DNA of 64,000 nt from Labedella phragmitis (GTDB lineage Bacteria > Actinomycetota > Actinomycetes > Actinomycetales > Microbacteriaceae). The position numbers were made by a program, and so were the translations under genes. Below, one piece after another: positions 8,210-15,645 of this stretch. Where the stretch lies: the NCBI RefSeq assembly GCF_004078635.1, contig NZ_RZNB01000001.1:186001-250000 (forward strand), given 5' to 3'. The notes beneath the pieces were generated by a model that searched no databases, was not told the DNA's origin, and saw only the letters and a list, made by a program, of their open reading frames with translations. Within the stretch, counting starts at the first letter, position 1, and each line of letters opens with the position of its first letter.

Positions 8210-8479
8210 GTGACTGCTCCACTCGTCGCATCGGCGTACGGGCTTGCGGGAGGGAGGGCCCCGGGGCGGACGGTCGCCGGTAACCGGTCCCTCAAGGCAC
8301 GAGCTCAAACGGCTGTCCTTCGCACGGGCTCCTACAACGACGGCTACAGCTCCTTCGCCGCCTTCATCGAAGGCGCGATCGAAGCTGAACTAAAGCGCCT
8401 CGAGTCGATCTTCAACGACGATGAACCCTTCCCCGAGCACGACGGAGCATTCCGGCGCGGACGGCCGCCGGGATCCTAA
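8210..8479 (+). pseudogene. Plasmid-type ParB C-terminal (centromere-binding) remnant
   Basis: Residues from about 28 onward ('LKARAQTAVLRT', then 'FAAFIEGAIEAELKRLE' and the ending 'GRPPGS') resemble the C-terminal dimerisation/centromere-binding domain of small actinobacterial plasmid ParB proteins, including the characteristic 'xGRPxG' tail. The first 27 residues do not look like that family, and no N-terminal half is present, so this appears to be a 3' fragment of a plasmid partition gene. It lies at the left margin of a scarred region holding an insertion sequence. The chromosomal parB is a separate, intact gene at 27595-28620. The call rests on visual similarity only. Confidence 0.5.
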
Positions 8480-8695
8480 GCGCGAGTTGCAGAGCGACAC
8501 TTCATGTGGGGAGCGCGGCGCGACCGGCACGGAGGCCGGCCACGCGCAGAGCCGCTACGCAGCGCTGTCGGGCCTTCTGATTTTTTCAACTTTGTGGCAG
8601 GCGATTGTGCTGAAAAAGAAAGCCGGAACGCGCGATCACGCCAAATAGACGAGGGTCCCAAACGATTTGCCTGGTTCGAAGTTCGATTCCTTCAT

Positions 8696-8699
8696 CTAG
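8696..8699. other. CTAG target-site copy, left flank
   Basis: CTAG immediately precedes the left inverted repeat of the insertion sequence and is matched by CTAG at 10827-10830. This is consistent with a short target duplication as made by IS5-group elements that favour YTAR sites. Confidence 0.6.
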
Positions 8700-8714
8700 G
8701 CCGTGTTGCTAAAC
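8700..8714 (+). repeat. Left terminal inverted repeat of the insertion sequence
   Basis: GCCGTGTTGCTAAAC; its reverse complement differs at one position from the right end at 10812-10826. Confidence 0.85.
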
Positions 8715-8748
8715 ACGTTCCGATGTGTCGTGGGCGAGTCTTAGATGC

Positions 8749-9628
8749 GTGTCTCGTGACGTGATTTCGGATGAAGCGTGGGCTGTCATCGGTCCGCTGT
8801 TCCCGACTGCCAAGGCGACCGGGCGGCCTCCAGTGGATCGGCGCACGGTGGTCGAGGCAACGGCGTGGCGGTTCCGGACTGGGGCTCCGTGGAGGGACGT
8901 GCCAGAGCGATTCGGGAACTGGAACACGATCTACAAGAACTTCAACCGGTGGTCCGAGCAAGGCGTGTGGGCGCGAGTGCTGGAGAAGACGCAGTCCCTT
9001 GCGCAGCAGTCCGGCGACCTGGACTGGGTCGCATCTCTCGACTCCACCATCGTGCGCGTTCACCAGCACGGCGCGACCCTTCCCCGCGCCACAGGGGGCC
9101 CTGTCGAACTACAAGAAGTTCGCTGAGGAGCCGCCCGATCATGCGATCGGCCGCTCCCGCGGCGGGCTGACGACGAAGAACCACCTGATCTGCGACGGGA
9201 AGGGACGTGCCCTCGCGTTCATCCTCACCCCCGGACAGGCGGCGGACACCAGCATGCTGACCGCGACGCTGAGCGAGATCCGCGTCCCGGGCGCGAGCGG
9301 CAGGCCACGGTCACGGCCGGACCGAGTGCTCGCGGACAAGGGCTACCCGTCGAAGGCGAACCGGGCCTGGCTGCGTGAACGTGGGATCGCCGCGACGATC
9401 CCTGAACGTGACGATCAGATCGCTCACCGCCGCAAGCGCCGCGGCCGCCCGATCGACTTCGGCGACCAGCAGCGGCTCCGCTACCGCGGCCGCAATGTCG
9501 TCGAGCGGTGCTTCAACAAGCTCAAACAGTGGCGCGGCATCGCGATGCGCTCAGACAAGACCGCCCGTAACTACCACGCCGGCCTCTGCCTCGCCGCAAC
9601 CCTCCACTCGCTCGTCACCGCCGAGTGA
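8749..9628 (+). CDS. IS5-family transposase, two frames joined by a frameshift
   Basis: The transposase is encoded in two overlapping frames. The upstream frame (GTG 8749; an earlier in-frame GTG at 8725 is possible) carries the DUF4096-type N-terminus ('ISDEAWAVIGPLFP', 'RFRTGAPWRDVPERFGNW') and the first catalytic Asp in 'SLDSTIVRVHQHG'; it terminates at 9126. The downstream frame supplies 'RSRGGLTTKNHL', the second Asp in 'LADKGYPSKANR' and the Glu in 'NVVERCFNKLKQWRG', ending at 9628. The switch most likely occurs at the run of five G at 9094-9098, giving the fused DDE enzyme. Many IS5-family members use programmed frameshifting. Here the downstream frame is +1 relative to the upstream one (equivalently -2), so a point deletion or insertion is an alternative. 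Confidence 0.88.
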
Positions 9629-9630
9629 CG

Positions 9631-10284
9631 TCATTTCCCAGCGGGGCGCGCGAGCCCGCTCACGATCACCATGATCCCCAGGGTCGCGATAACCACCGAC
9701 GCCGCGATGCCGATTACCCGAGTCGCGGTCGCGCTCATCAAGCGTCCGCAGAATGCGCCGATACCGGCGAGAAGAAGTTGCCATGCGAACGAGGACAACC
9801 CAACGGCGAGGACGAAGGCGATCGGTCCTGCCGGCGACGATGTGGCGGTCGAGACGGCGGCCCCAAGGGCGATGAAGTACATCAACGTGAGGGGGTTGAT
9901 CGCCGTGAGAGCGACGAACCGCGCAAACGTGACGATAGCCGAGGCGCGCCTAACTCCGATCACCGTCGCCTGACTACGGCGTAGCGTGCGAGCGAGTTGC
10001 CAGACTCCGATGACGAGAACCAGAGCACCGGAAGCGACGAGGAAGACCCCCTGATATGCCTGAACGAAATCGGCGAACAGTCCACCAGTGAGAGTCGCGA
10101 CGGCGCAGTACACCACGTCGGTCGTAGCGACCCCTGCAGCTCCGGCCCCCGCAACCCAGAATCCGTTGGTGAGGCCCATCCGAAGAAGGAGCGCGCCGAT
10201 CGCTCCGAGCGGCATCGCCACCCCCAGCCCCGCGGCCATCCCCGCGAGCACAGCCGGCCAGAGTGATTCGGTCATGAGGATCAT
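9631..10284 (-). CDS. LysE/RhtB-family amino-acid exporter (IS passenger)
   Basis: This 217-aa protein has the six-helix LysE-fold architecture and starts with the family signature 'AAGLGVAMPLGAIGALLLRMG'. The later segment 'TAINPLTLMYFIALGAAV' is the NP-containing helix typical of LysE/RhtB exporters. It is expected to export an amino acid or related metabolite across the cytoplasmic membrane. Its stop codon lies 2 bp from the transposase stop, so the two genes converge inside the element. It is divergent from an Lrp/AsnC regulator 60 bp away, the classic LysE-LysG/Lrp-type arrangement in which the regulator senses the amino acid and activates the exporter. The substrate is unknown. Confidence 0.88.
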   Translation of the reverse strand: MILMTESLWPAVLAGMAAGLGVAMPLGAIGALLLRMGLTNGFWVAGAGAAGVATTDVVYCAVATLTGGLFADFVQAYQGVFLVASGALVLVIGVWQLARTLRRSQATVIGVRRASAIVTFARFVALTAINPLTLMYFIALGAAVSTATSSPAGPIAFVLAVGLSSFAWQLLLAGIGAFCGRLMSATATRVIGIAASVVIATLGIMVIVSGLARPAGK

Positions 10285-10344
10285 TGTCGAGCGGCGGTGT
10301 CACGGCTCCCGCGGAAATCTCTGCCACGGAGATAGATTCTCAGC

Positions 10345-10764
10345 GTGGATAAGACTGACGAGAGAATTCTTAGCATGTTGCAGTCGAATGCGCGGCGTTC
10401 CTTCACCGATCTCGGACACGAGATCGGCTTGAGCGCGAATGCCACGGCAGCGCGGGTGCGAAGACTCGAAGAAGAAGGAGTCATCCTCGGGTACACCGTC
10501 GTGACTGGGACGGACACCCCCAGTCGTCGCGGCGGGCTGGAGGTGTTCATCGACGTCCGTCTCCGCCCTGAGACCGACTACGACTTCTTCGTCGGTCGCG
10601 TCTCGTCGATCGGCGAGATCGTCGAAGCGATACACATGACAGGCCCCTCCGACTATCTCCTCCACGCTTACGCTCGCGACACGTCCGCGCTCGACCACCT
10701 CCTTCGCTCTCTGAAAGAAGACTGCGGTGCCGCCCAGACCCAAACACGTATTGCGATGCGATAG
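10345..10764 (+). CDS. Lrp/AsnC-family regulator (IS passenger)
   Basis: This 139-aa protein starts at a GTG and has the Lrp N-terminal winged helix: 'DKTDERILSMLQSNARRSF', the helix-turn-helix 'LGHEIGLSANATAARVRRLEEEGVI', and then a RAM (ligand-binding, ACT-like) domain around 'VFIDVRLRPETDYDFFVGRV' and 'AIHMTGPSDYLLHAYARD'. It is near the usual 140-160 aa length. It is divergent from the LysE exporter and probably controls it in response to an amino acid; both lie within the inverted repeats of the insertion sequence. After its stop about 47 bp remain before the right terminal repeat. Confidence 0.9.
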   Translation: MDKTDERILSMLQSNARRSFTDLGHEIGLSANATAARVRRLEEEGVILGYTVVTGTDTPSRRGGLEVFIDVRLRPETDYDFFVGRVSSIGEIVEAIHMTGPSDYLLHAYARDTSALDHLLRSLKEDCGAAQTQTRIAMR

Positions 10765-10811
10765 GACGCCAATGTGACGCACCCCTCGAGCCACACGCAC
10801 GCAGGGACAAC

Positions 10812-10826
10812 GTTTAGCAACACGTC
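10812..10826 (-). repeat. Right terminal inverted repeat of the insertion sequence
   Basis: GTTTAGCAACACGTC on the plus strand is the inverted counterpart of 8700-8714 with a single mismatch. It is followed directly by CTAG at 10827-10830. Confidence 0.85.
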
Positions 10827-10830
10827 CTAG

Positions 10831-11528
10831 CAGCAAGCATTTGCGATAGCCCATCTCGCAGAGATTCCGAGCTGCGGTGCGGCGGTGTTGGGGAATCGGG
10901 TCAGCGATCGAAGCTCTCTACTCGTGTACACGCTCAGGCGCTGCACCTCTCAAACCGTCACGTTTATCACTCGGTCAACATCGCCCATCATCTCCAGGTG
11001 CACGCCTAGCGGGGACCTGGTTGCGGTGCGGCTTAGTTTCACGACGGGCCAGAAACGCTTCGCTGTACCTCGAACGCGGCGGCGATGGTACGGGCGGGGC
11101 GCAATCAAGGCGCTATGGAGTGAAACGTCGACGCGTTCGATGAGGTCGCGCGATAGCCGAAGATTCTCCTTTGTGCTCTGGCGTACAGCGCGTAATGCTG
11201 AGCCCCCGTCCATGGGACAGTCAACATCCGCCGACGTCAGGCGTTACAGAGATATCCCTGGCTCTGGGTACGTGGGTAGCCAAATGTGTAACGTGCATCG
11301 GCGTCATTTGACGCGTTCGACGGCGGCTCTTCTGGCGAGGTTGTCGCAGATGCAGATGCAGATGCAGATGCCGGAGCGATAGTGGCCCGGGCTGATTCGA
11401 TCCACTCGTACGATCGGACAGGCGGGCTGTCACGAGATCAGTCCTCCGGAGTAGCGATTGCCCGTGGCAAAGCTGCCCCGAATTGTTGCCACCCACACTC
11501 CATCGACCTCGGCGAGACCATTCTCATA
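10831..11528. other. Geneless, apparently decayed stretch right of the insertion sequence
   Basis: About 700 bp carry only short overlapping frames with no recognisable family, no convincing ribosome-binding sites and a less GC-biased third position than real genes nearby. It includes a four-copy GCAGAT tandem repeat. It is best read as degraded or foreign sequence between the insertion sequence and the SOS-box gene. Confidence 0.5.
11346..11369. repeat. Tandem hexanucleotide repeat, four copies of GCAGAT
   Basis: GCAGAT is repeated four times without interruption. It lies in apparently non-coding sequence and reads as alternating residues in every frame, which creates artificial Met-Gln or His-Leu runs in spurious translations. 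Confidence 0.9.
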
Positions 11529-11546
11529 TTCGAACGCATGTTCGAA
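11529..11546. promoter_or_regulatory. LexA (SOS) box
   Basis: TTCGAACGCATGTTCGAA has perfect 7-bp arms (TTCGAAC/GTTCGAA) around a 4-bp centre and matches the actinobacterial/Gram-positive LexA box CGAAC-N4-GTTCG. It ends 12 bp before the GTG of the gene at 11559, so it should place that gene under SOS control. Confidence 0.85.
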
Positions 11547-11558
11547 TACTCTTGGGGG

Positions 11559-11894
11559 GTGGGAACCAACAAGCGATACCCCAGCCGCGTCGCGGACGAT
11601 ATCGCCGCACGCGTCCCGCAGGCGGTCTCGCGGCCGCGTCCAGTGAGCCTCAGCGACGCCAAGCTCGACAAAGAGAACACGCGCGTCACGACGGCGCCCG
11701 AGCCAATTCCCGTGCGCGCGTGGGTCCGTTACCCTGAGGCGCCCGGCGTCTGCGGTGAGGCGGTCGAGTTCCTCGTTGAGAAGGCGGACCCGATCGAATC
11801 GGAGCCGCCGCGCGGCGATGCCAGGATCGACCTTCTCCCTCATGACTTGAGACGAGAGCGACCCTCCGACATGCCAAATCTCGTAGCGCGTTGA
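11559..11894 (+). CDS. SOS-boxed small conserved hypothetical, probably C-terminally altered
   Basis: This 111-aa protein begins at a GTG directly after a LexA box. Its N-terminal two thirds ('RVADDIAARVPQAVSRPRPVSLSDAKL', 'PEPIPVRAWVRYPEAP') resemble a small uncharacterised protein that I associate with SOS-induced translesion-polymerase (imuB/dnaE2-type) loci in Microbacteriaceae; this recollection should be checked. The expected tryptophan-rich ending after 'VRAWVRYPE' is missing and is replaced by an acidic tail of different character, so the 3' part may be frameshifted or rearranged. No polymerase gene follows. Function unknown. Confidence 0.5.
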   Translation: MGTNKRYPSRVADDIAARVPQAVSRPRPVSLSDAKLDKENTRVTTAPEPIPVRAWVRYPEAPGVCGEAVEFLVEKADPIESEPPRGDARIDLLPHDLRRERPSDMPNLVAR

Positions 11895-12051
11895 ACCGGA
11901 AGCGCGACCAAGTTTGCAGGTGATCGTTACGCAGCCAACTCTCGACGCAACTGCGTTGGATTGTAGACATCCTCAATCGCCCGAAATTGATCGTTTCTGG
12001 CGCGGGGTCGGGTGTCGGTGCCAGAGTCGCTACGACCACCCGAAGTGCCGC

Positions 12052-12306
12052 AAGACAGCGCCCGTCGGCCTCGTGAGCTACGGCGGGCTGTCGGGTGGAT
12101 CGCGCGCGGTCACGGCGCTCGAGCCCGTGCTCTCGAACCTCGCGCTCCTCACGGTGCAGGCGAACGTCGAGATCGCGTGGGTCGCCGAACACCTCGTCGA
12201 CGGCGTGTTCCAACCGACCGACCGCCACGAGCGCGCCCTCGACACCCAGTTCGCCGCGATCGCGCGCTATCTCCCGGGGTCCGCCGCCCTCCGCTCCGGC
12301 GGCTGA
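12052..12306 (+). pseudogene. NAD(P)H-dependent FMN reductase, 3' fragment
   Basis: The last 85 codons before the stop at 12306 read 'APVGLVSYGGLSGGSRAV', followed by a helix region 'TALEPVLSNLALLTV', which is the C-terminal part of a flavodoxin-fold NADPH-dependent FMN reductase (the 'VSYGGxSGG' flavin loop). The upstream sequence in the same frame is unrelated, and there is no N-terminal half with the NAD(P)H-binding motif. The gene has therefore lost its 5' two thirds, apparently at a junction near 12050 with the scarred island to its left. Confidence 0.7.
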
Positions 12307-12346
12307 GGACCCCGGCACCGGGCGCCGGACGGCACGAGCCGACGCG

Positions 12347-13285
12347 TCAGTCCGCGGTGATCCCGAAGATCACCCACGACGCGGCGAGCGAGTCGCCGGG
12401 CTCCACGACGTCGAGGTCGACTCCGGAGTTGAAGGCGTCCGGCGGACACGTCATCGGCTCGACCGCGAGACCGATGCGGTGAACCGGGAGGCCGGGCTTG
12501 TCCGCCGTGTGCACCTGCACCCACGGGCACTCGTCGCCCCAGCGGATACCGACGCCCGAGCCGTCGGTGATCGTGACGCGGACGGTGGCGTCGCCGTCCT
12601 CGCGCGCCAGTCCGGTGAAGGCGTGGTCGATCTCCGTCGCGGCGATCGCGCGGGGGGAGCGGAAGTCGAACGACTCCTCCCCCACGGCCACGACCGGCCC
12701 GGGCAGCATCCGCTCGCCGTGCACCGTGAGCACGCGGTCCGCCGGGAGCTCGAGATCCCACTCGTCGACGAGCCCGGGGCCGGCGACGAGGTAGGGGTGC
12801 GGCCCGACACCGACGGGAGCACGCGTCGGCCCGACGTTCGTCGCGGTCACGGTCGTCGAGAGGCCGGCGTCGTCGACGGAGTAGGCGACATCGACACGAA
12901 TTCGGAAGGGATAGCCGGATTGCGCCTCGATGACCGCCGAGAGAGTGACGCTCGAGGCGTCGGACTCCACCACGTCGAAGTCGAGCCAACTCGCAAGGCC
13001 GTGCAGCGCGTGTCCGCGCTCCGGTTCGGTGAGCGATAGGACGTAGTCCTCGCCGTCGAACGAGTACTCGCCGTCCGTCACCCGATTCGGCCACGGCGCG
13101 AGCGTCGCGCCGCGGTACGCCGGCCGCACCTCGTCGGCCGAGAACGGCACCACGAGGTCGCGCCCGTCGAGGGTCAGCGAGCGCAAGGTGGCTCCGACAC
13201 TCGCGATCTCGGCGACGTAACCCGCCGCGGAGAGGGTGTGCTGGGTGCCCGACAGCGGTCGCGTCGAGGTCTCACGGTCGGTCAT
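12347..13285 (-). CDS. Aldose 1-epimerase family protein
   Basis: This 312-aa protein is a galactose-mutarotase-fold enzyme that interconverts alpha and beta anomers of a sugar or sugar phosphate. The expected catalytic His residues are in 'GHALHGLASW' and 'VGPHPYLVAG', and the catalytic Glu in 'GLAVEPMTCPPDAFNSG'. 'APWPNRVTDGEYSFDG' is the conserved N-terminal substrate-loop motif. An AAAGG ribosome-binding site stands about 7 bases before the ATG at 13285. It is monocistronic and divergent from the LLM oxidoreductase. Substrate preference cannot be read. Confidence 0.93.
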   Translation of the reverse strand: MTDRETSTRPLSGTQHTLSAAGYVAEIASVGATLRSLTLDGRDLVVPFSADEVRPAYRGATLAPWPNRVTDGEYSFDGEDYVLSLTEPERGHALHGLASWLDFDVVESDASSVTLSAVIEAQSGYPFRIRVDVAYSVDDAGLSTTVTATNVGPTRAPVGVGPHPYLVAGPGLVDEWDLELPADRVLTVHGERMLPGPVVAVGEESFDFRSPRAIAATEIDHAFTGLAREDGDATVRVTITDGSGVGIRWGDECPWVQVHTADKPGLPVHRIGLAVEPMTCPPDAFNSGVDLDVVEPGDSLAASWVIFGITAD

Positions 13286-13415
13286 CACGTCACCTTTGCT
13301 CGTGTGCGCCGGCTCCGGGTGAGCGCGGCGGACTCCGCCTCGACGTTAGCGCGAGCGGACTGTCGAGCACAGCGCGGGCGGGAACATGGCGGGCGTTCTC
13401 GTCGTTGCCATTGTC

Positions 13416-14423
13416 ATGACCGTTCCCCTCTCGATCCTCGACCTCGCCCCGATCGCCCCCGGAGAGACGGTGAGTGACAGCTTCGCCGCCTCCGTCGCGC
13501 TCGCGCAGCAGGCCGAGCGCAGTGGTTACCGCCGGGTCTGGTACGCCGAGCACCACAACATGCCGTCGATCGCGTCGAGCGCGACGGCCGTGCTCATCGC
13601 TCACATCGCGAGTCAGACGTCGTCCATCCGCCTCGGTGCCGGCGGAGTGATGCTGCCCAACCACTCGCCGCTCACGATCGCCGAGCAGTTCGGCACTCTC
13701 GCGGCGCTGCACCCGGGCCGCATCGATCTCGGGCTCGGCCGCGCTCCGGGCGGCGACCGTGCGACGTTCGCGGCCCTGCGTCGCGATCCCGCCGCGTCGG
13801 AGGACTTCCCGCAGGACGTCGTCGAACTCCAGGCGTTCCTCGCCGGTCAGTCCCGCGTCCGCGGCGTCAGTGCGACGCCGGGAGCCGGCACGAACGTGCC
13901 TCTCTACATCCTGGGATCGTCCCTCTTCGGGGCGCGGCTCGCCGCCGCCCTCGGCCTGCCGTACGCCTTCGCCTCGCACTTCGCCCCCGACGCTCTGCAT
14001 GAGGCCGTCGCCGTGTATCGCCGCGACTTCCAGCCGTCTGCGCAGCTCGAACAGCCGTACGTCATCGCGGGCGTCAACGCGATCGCGGCGGACGACGCCG
14101 ACGACGCGCAACGGCAGTTCGTGGAGATGAGGCGCGCACGTCTCCTCATGATGCTGCGTCAAAGCGGTCGGATCCCGATCGAACGCGAGTTCAGCGACGA
14201 GGAGCTCGACTACCTGCTGACGGCTCCGGCCGGGACGCAGGTGGCCAGCATGACGACGTACACGGGCGTCGGCACGGGCGTGGAGGTCGCACGCTACGTC
14301 GAGGACTTCGCCCGGACGGCGGACGCGGACGAACTCATCGTCGCGCACGCATCGTTCGGGACCGAGGCCCGAGTGCGCTCCGTCGAACTGCTCGCCGACG
14401 CGCACGCCCGCGTCGCGGCTTGA
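13416..14423 (+). CDS. LLM-class flavin-dependent oxidoreductase
   Basis: This 335-aa protein is a luciferase-like monooxygenase of the MsnO8/YhbW-type subgroup, which uses FMNH2 supplied by a reductase. Visible motifs are the N-terminal '[14 protein letters not shown]', '[16 protein letters not shown]', '[41 protein letters not shown]' segments (barrel strands with the flavin site) and '[13 protein letters not shown]'. The ATG at 13416 fits the family N-terminus but lacks a ribosome-binding site; an ATG at 13386 with GGCGGGA upstream would add ten hydrophobic residues. A leaderless transcript could explain the first choice. Substrate unknown. Confidence 0.9.
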   Translation: MTVPLSILDLAPIAPGETVSDSFAASVALAQQAERSGYRRVWYAEHHNMPSIASSATAVLIAHIASQTSSIRLGAGGVMLPNHSPLTIAEQFGTLAALHPGRIDLGLGRAPGGDRATFAALRRDPAASEDFPQDVVELQAFLAGQSRVRGVSATPGAGTNVPLYILGSSLFGARLAAALGLPYAFASHFAPDALHEAVAVYRRDFQPSAQLEQPYVIAGVNAIAADDADDAQRQFVEMRRARLLMMLRQSGRIPIEREFSDEELDYLLTAPAGTQVASMTTYTGVGTGVEVARYVEDFARTADADELIVAHASFGTEARVRSVELLADAHARVAA

Positions 14424-14531
14424 CCGACGCGCAGACCACCAACGTCACGAACGCCCGAGAACGAGGAGAAACAGCGCGATCCTCAGGTGACTGAGCGACT
14501 AGGAGGCTAGGCGGCCAGGGCACTCACCGAC

Positions 14532-15488
14532 TCAGGCGGCTCCGGCCGACGCGACGATGGGCTCGGGGAGGCGCAGCGGCTCCTCCGAACGGGCCTCGAG
14601 GCGGCGTGCGGCCTCGCGGATCTCGATGTTCGACGCGGCGAGGCGGCGAGCGCTCTCCTCGGCCGAGACGTCCTCGAGGGCCACGAACGACCCGAGCGGG
14701 ACGACCGAGTGCAGCACCGTGTTCTCATACACGTGCACGAGGTTGAAGGCACGAGCCCCGTCCTGCGGGCGCGTTCCCCCCACGGGCACGTTGAGGTTCT
14801 GCGTGTAGCAGGTCGCCGACGCGACGGAGACGGGGATGCCCGCGAACGTGGCGGTCGACGAGTAGTGCAGGTGACCGGCGATGATCGATCGCACGTCCGA
14901 CCCCTCGAGCACCTCGGCGAGCGCCGACTGGTCGCGGAGCTCGACGCTGACGGCGAGGTCGAGCACGCTCGGCACGGGCGGGTGGTGCATCGCGAGGATG
15001 GTGCCGTGGGGGGCGGCCTCGGAGAGCTCCTCGGCGAGCCAGTCGAGCTGCTCCGGCGACACCTCGCCGTGGTGGAATCCGGGCACGCTCGAGTCGAGCG
15101 TGATGATGCGCAGGCCGCCCACGTCGTAGACGCGGTCGACGGGACGCATGGTCGGCACCTCGCCGAAGAGCTTGGAGCGGAACGCGGCGCGGTCGTCGTG
15201 GTTCCCCATCACCCAGATGACCTCGCACCCGAGCCGCTCGGCGACGGGCTCCACGATGGCGCGGAGGGCCTCGTACGCCTCGGGCTCGCCCTTGTCGGCG
15301 AGATCGCCCGTGAAGACGATGGCCTCGGGTCGCCCTCCGGACGCCTCGAACTCCTCGAAGAGGGTCCGCAAGTGCTTCGCGCTGTCGACCGTGTCGTAGA
15401 GGCCGCGCGAGCCGGCGAGCAGGTGAGTATCGCTGATGTGGAGGATGAAGTGATCCGGCCGGGGGTATTCGGCCACGCGGGAATTCAC
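14532..15488 (-). CDS. Calcineurin-like 3',5'-cyclic-nucleotide phosphodiesterase family protein
   Basis: This 318-aa protein is a metallophosphoesterase of the CpdA/GpdQ type, using two metal ions. The five metal-binding blocks are present: 'HISDTHL', 'TGDLADKG', 'VMGNHDD', 'MHHPPVP' and 'IAGHLHY'. In the family these hydrolyse cyclic AMP or phosphodiesters in the cytoplasm; the true substrate is uncertain. The GTG at 15488 was chosen because the frame above it reads through an inverted-repeat element and is not conserved-looking. A 10-bp inverted repeat (15528-15558) lies 40 bp upstream and may regulate it. Confidence 0.88.
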   Translation of the reverse strand: MNSRVAEYPRPDHFILHISDTHLLAGSRGLYDTVDSAKHLRTLFEEFEASGGRPEAIVFTGDLADKGEPEAYEALRAIVEPVAERLGCEVIWVMGNHDDRAAFRSKLFGEVPTMRPVDRVYDVGGLRIITLDSSVPGFHHGEVSPEQLDWLAEELSEAAPHGTILAMHHPPVPSVLDLAVSVELRDQSALAEVLEGSDVRSIIAGHLHYSSTATFAGIPVSVASATCYTQNLNVPVGGTRPQDGARAFNLVHVYENTVLHSVVPLGSFVALEDVSAEESARRLAASNIEIREAARRLEARSEEPLRLPEPIVASAGAA

Positions 15489-15527
15489 GAGAAATCCGTT
15501 TCGTCGAGGGCTCCGTTGGGGAGTTAC

Positions 15528-15558
15528 GTTACCCCGCAACGTAAGCAGGCGGGGTAAC
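15528..15558. promoter_or_regulatory. Inverted repeat upstream of the phosphodiesterase gene
   Basis: GTTACCCCGC (15528-15537) and GCGGGGTAAC (15549-15558) are exact 10-bp complements with an 11-base loop. The element lies 40 bp upstream of the GTG start at 15488, in the position of a promoter or 5' leader, so it may be an operator or an RNA hairpin. Confidence 0.5.
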
Positions 15559-15645
15559 ACCGCCTGAACATCTTGACAACTCGGAGGATCGGCGGTCAGT
15601 CCCTCTCACGGTGGCCCTCGGCCGAGGGAGGGTACGGGCAGCCGT

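Larger units (their letters stand above)
8700..10826. mobile_element. IS5-family (IS427-like) element with LysE and Lrp passenger genes
   Basis: This 2127-bp element is bounded by 15-bp terminal inverted repeats (8700-8714 and 10812-10826, one mismatch) and flanked by CTAG on both sides. It encodes a two-frame IS5-type DDE transposase (8749-9628), a LysE-family exporter (9631-10284, minus strand) and an Lrp/AsnC regulator (10345-10764, plus strand), all inside the repeats. Ordinary IS5-family elements are about 0.8-1.3 kb and carry only the transposase, so the extra 1.2 kb is a passenger module. Base composition of the passenger part looks less GC-rich than the surrounding chromosome. All three genes appear intact apart from the transposase frame change. 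Confidence 0.85.

Noticed and set aside
8421-8648. A 75-codon frame right of the ParB fragment
   Set aside because: It has one hydrophobic patch but no ribosome-binding site or recognised sequence, and it lies in a stretch of degraded DNA.
8672-8695. A possible tRNA 3' end or attachment site (GTTCGATTCC) left of the insertion sequence
   Set aside because: The T-arm-like stem has mismatches and no D-arm, anticodon arm or acceptor partner is present; there is no matching copy on the right side.
10885-11382. A 165-codon plus-strand frame after the insertion sequence
   Set aside because: No ribosome-binding site, no family similarity, mixed composition and the artificial repeat-derived Met-Gln run at its end.
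11430-11843. A 137-codon minus-strand frame
   Set aside because: It is antisense to the SOS-boxed gene and has no promoter or ribosome-binding site, while the plus strand has a perfect LexA box.
13238-13477. A 79-codon frame between the aldose epimerase and the LLM oxidoreductase
   Set aside because: It overlaps both neighbouring genes' starts, is Arg/His-rich and shows no sign of being translated.
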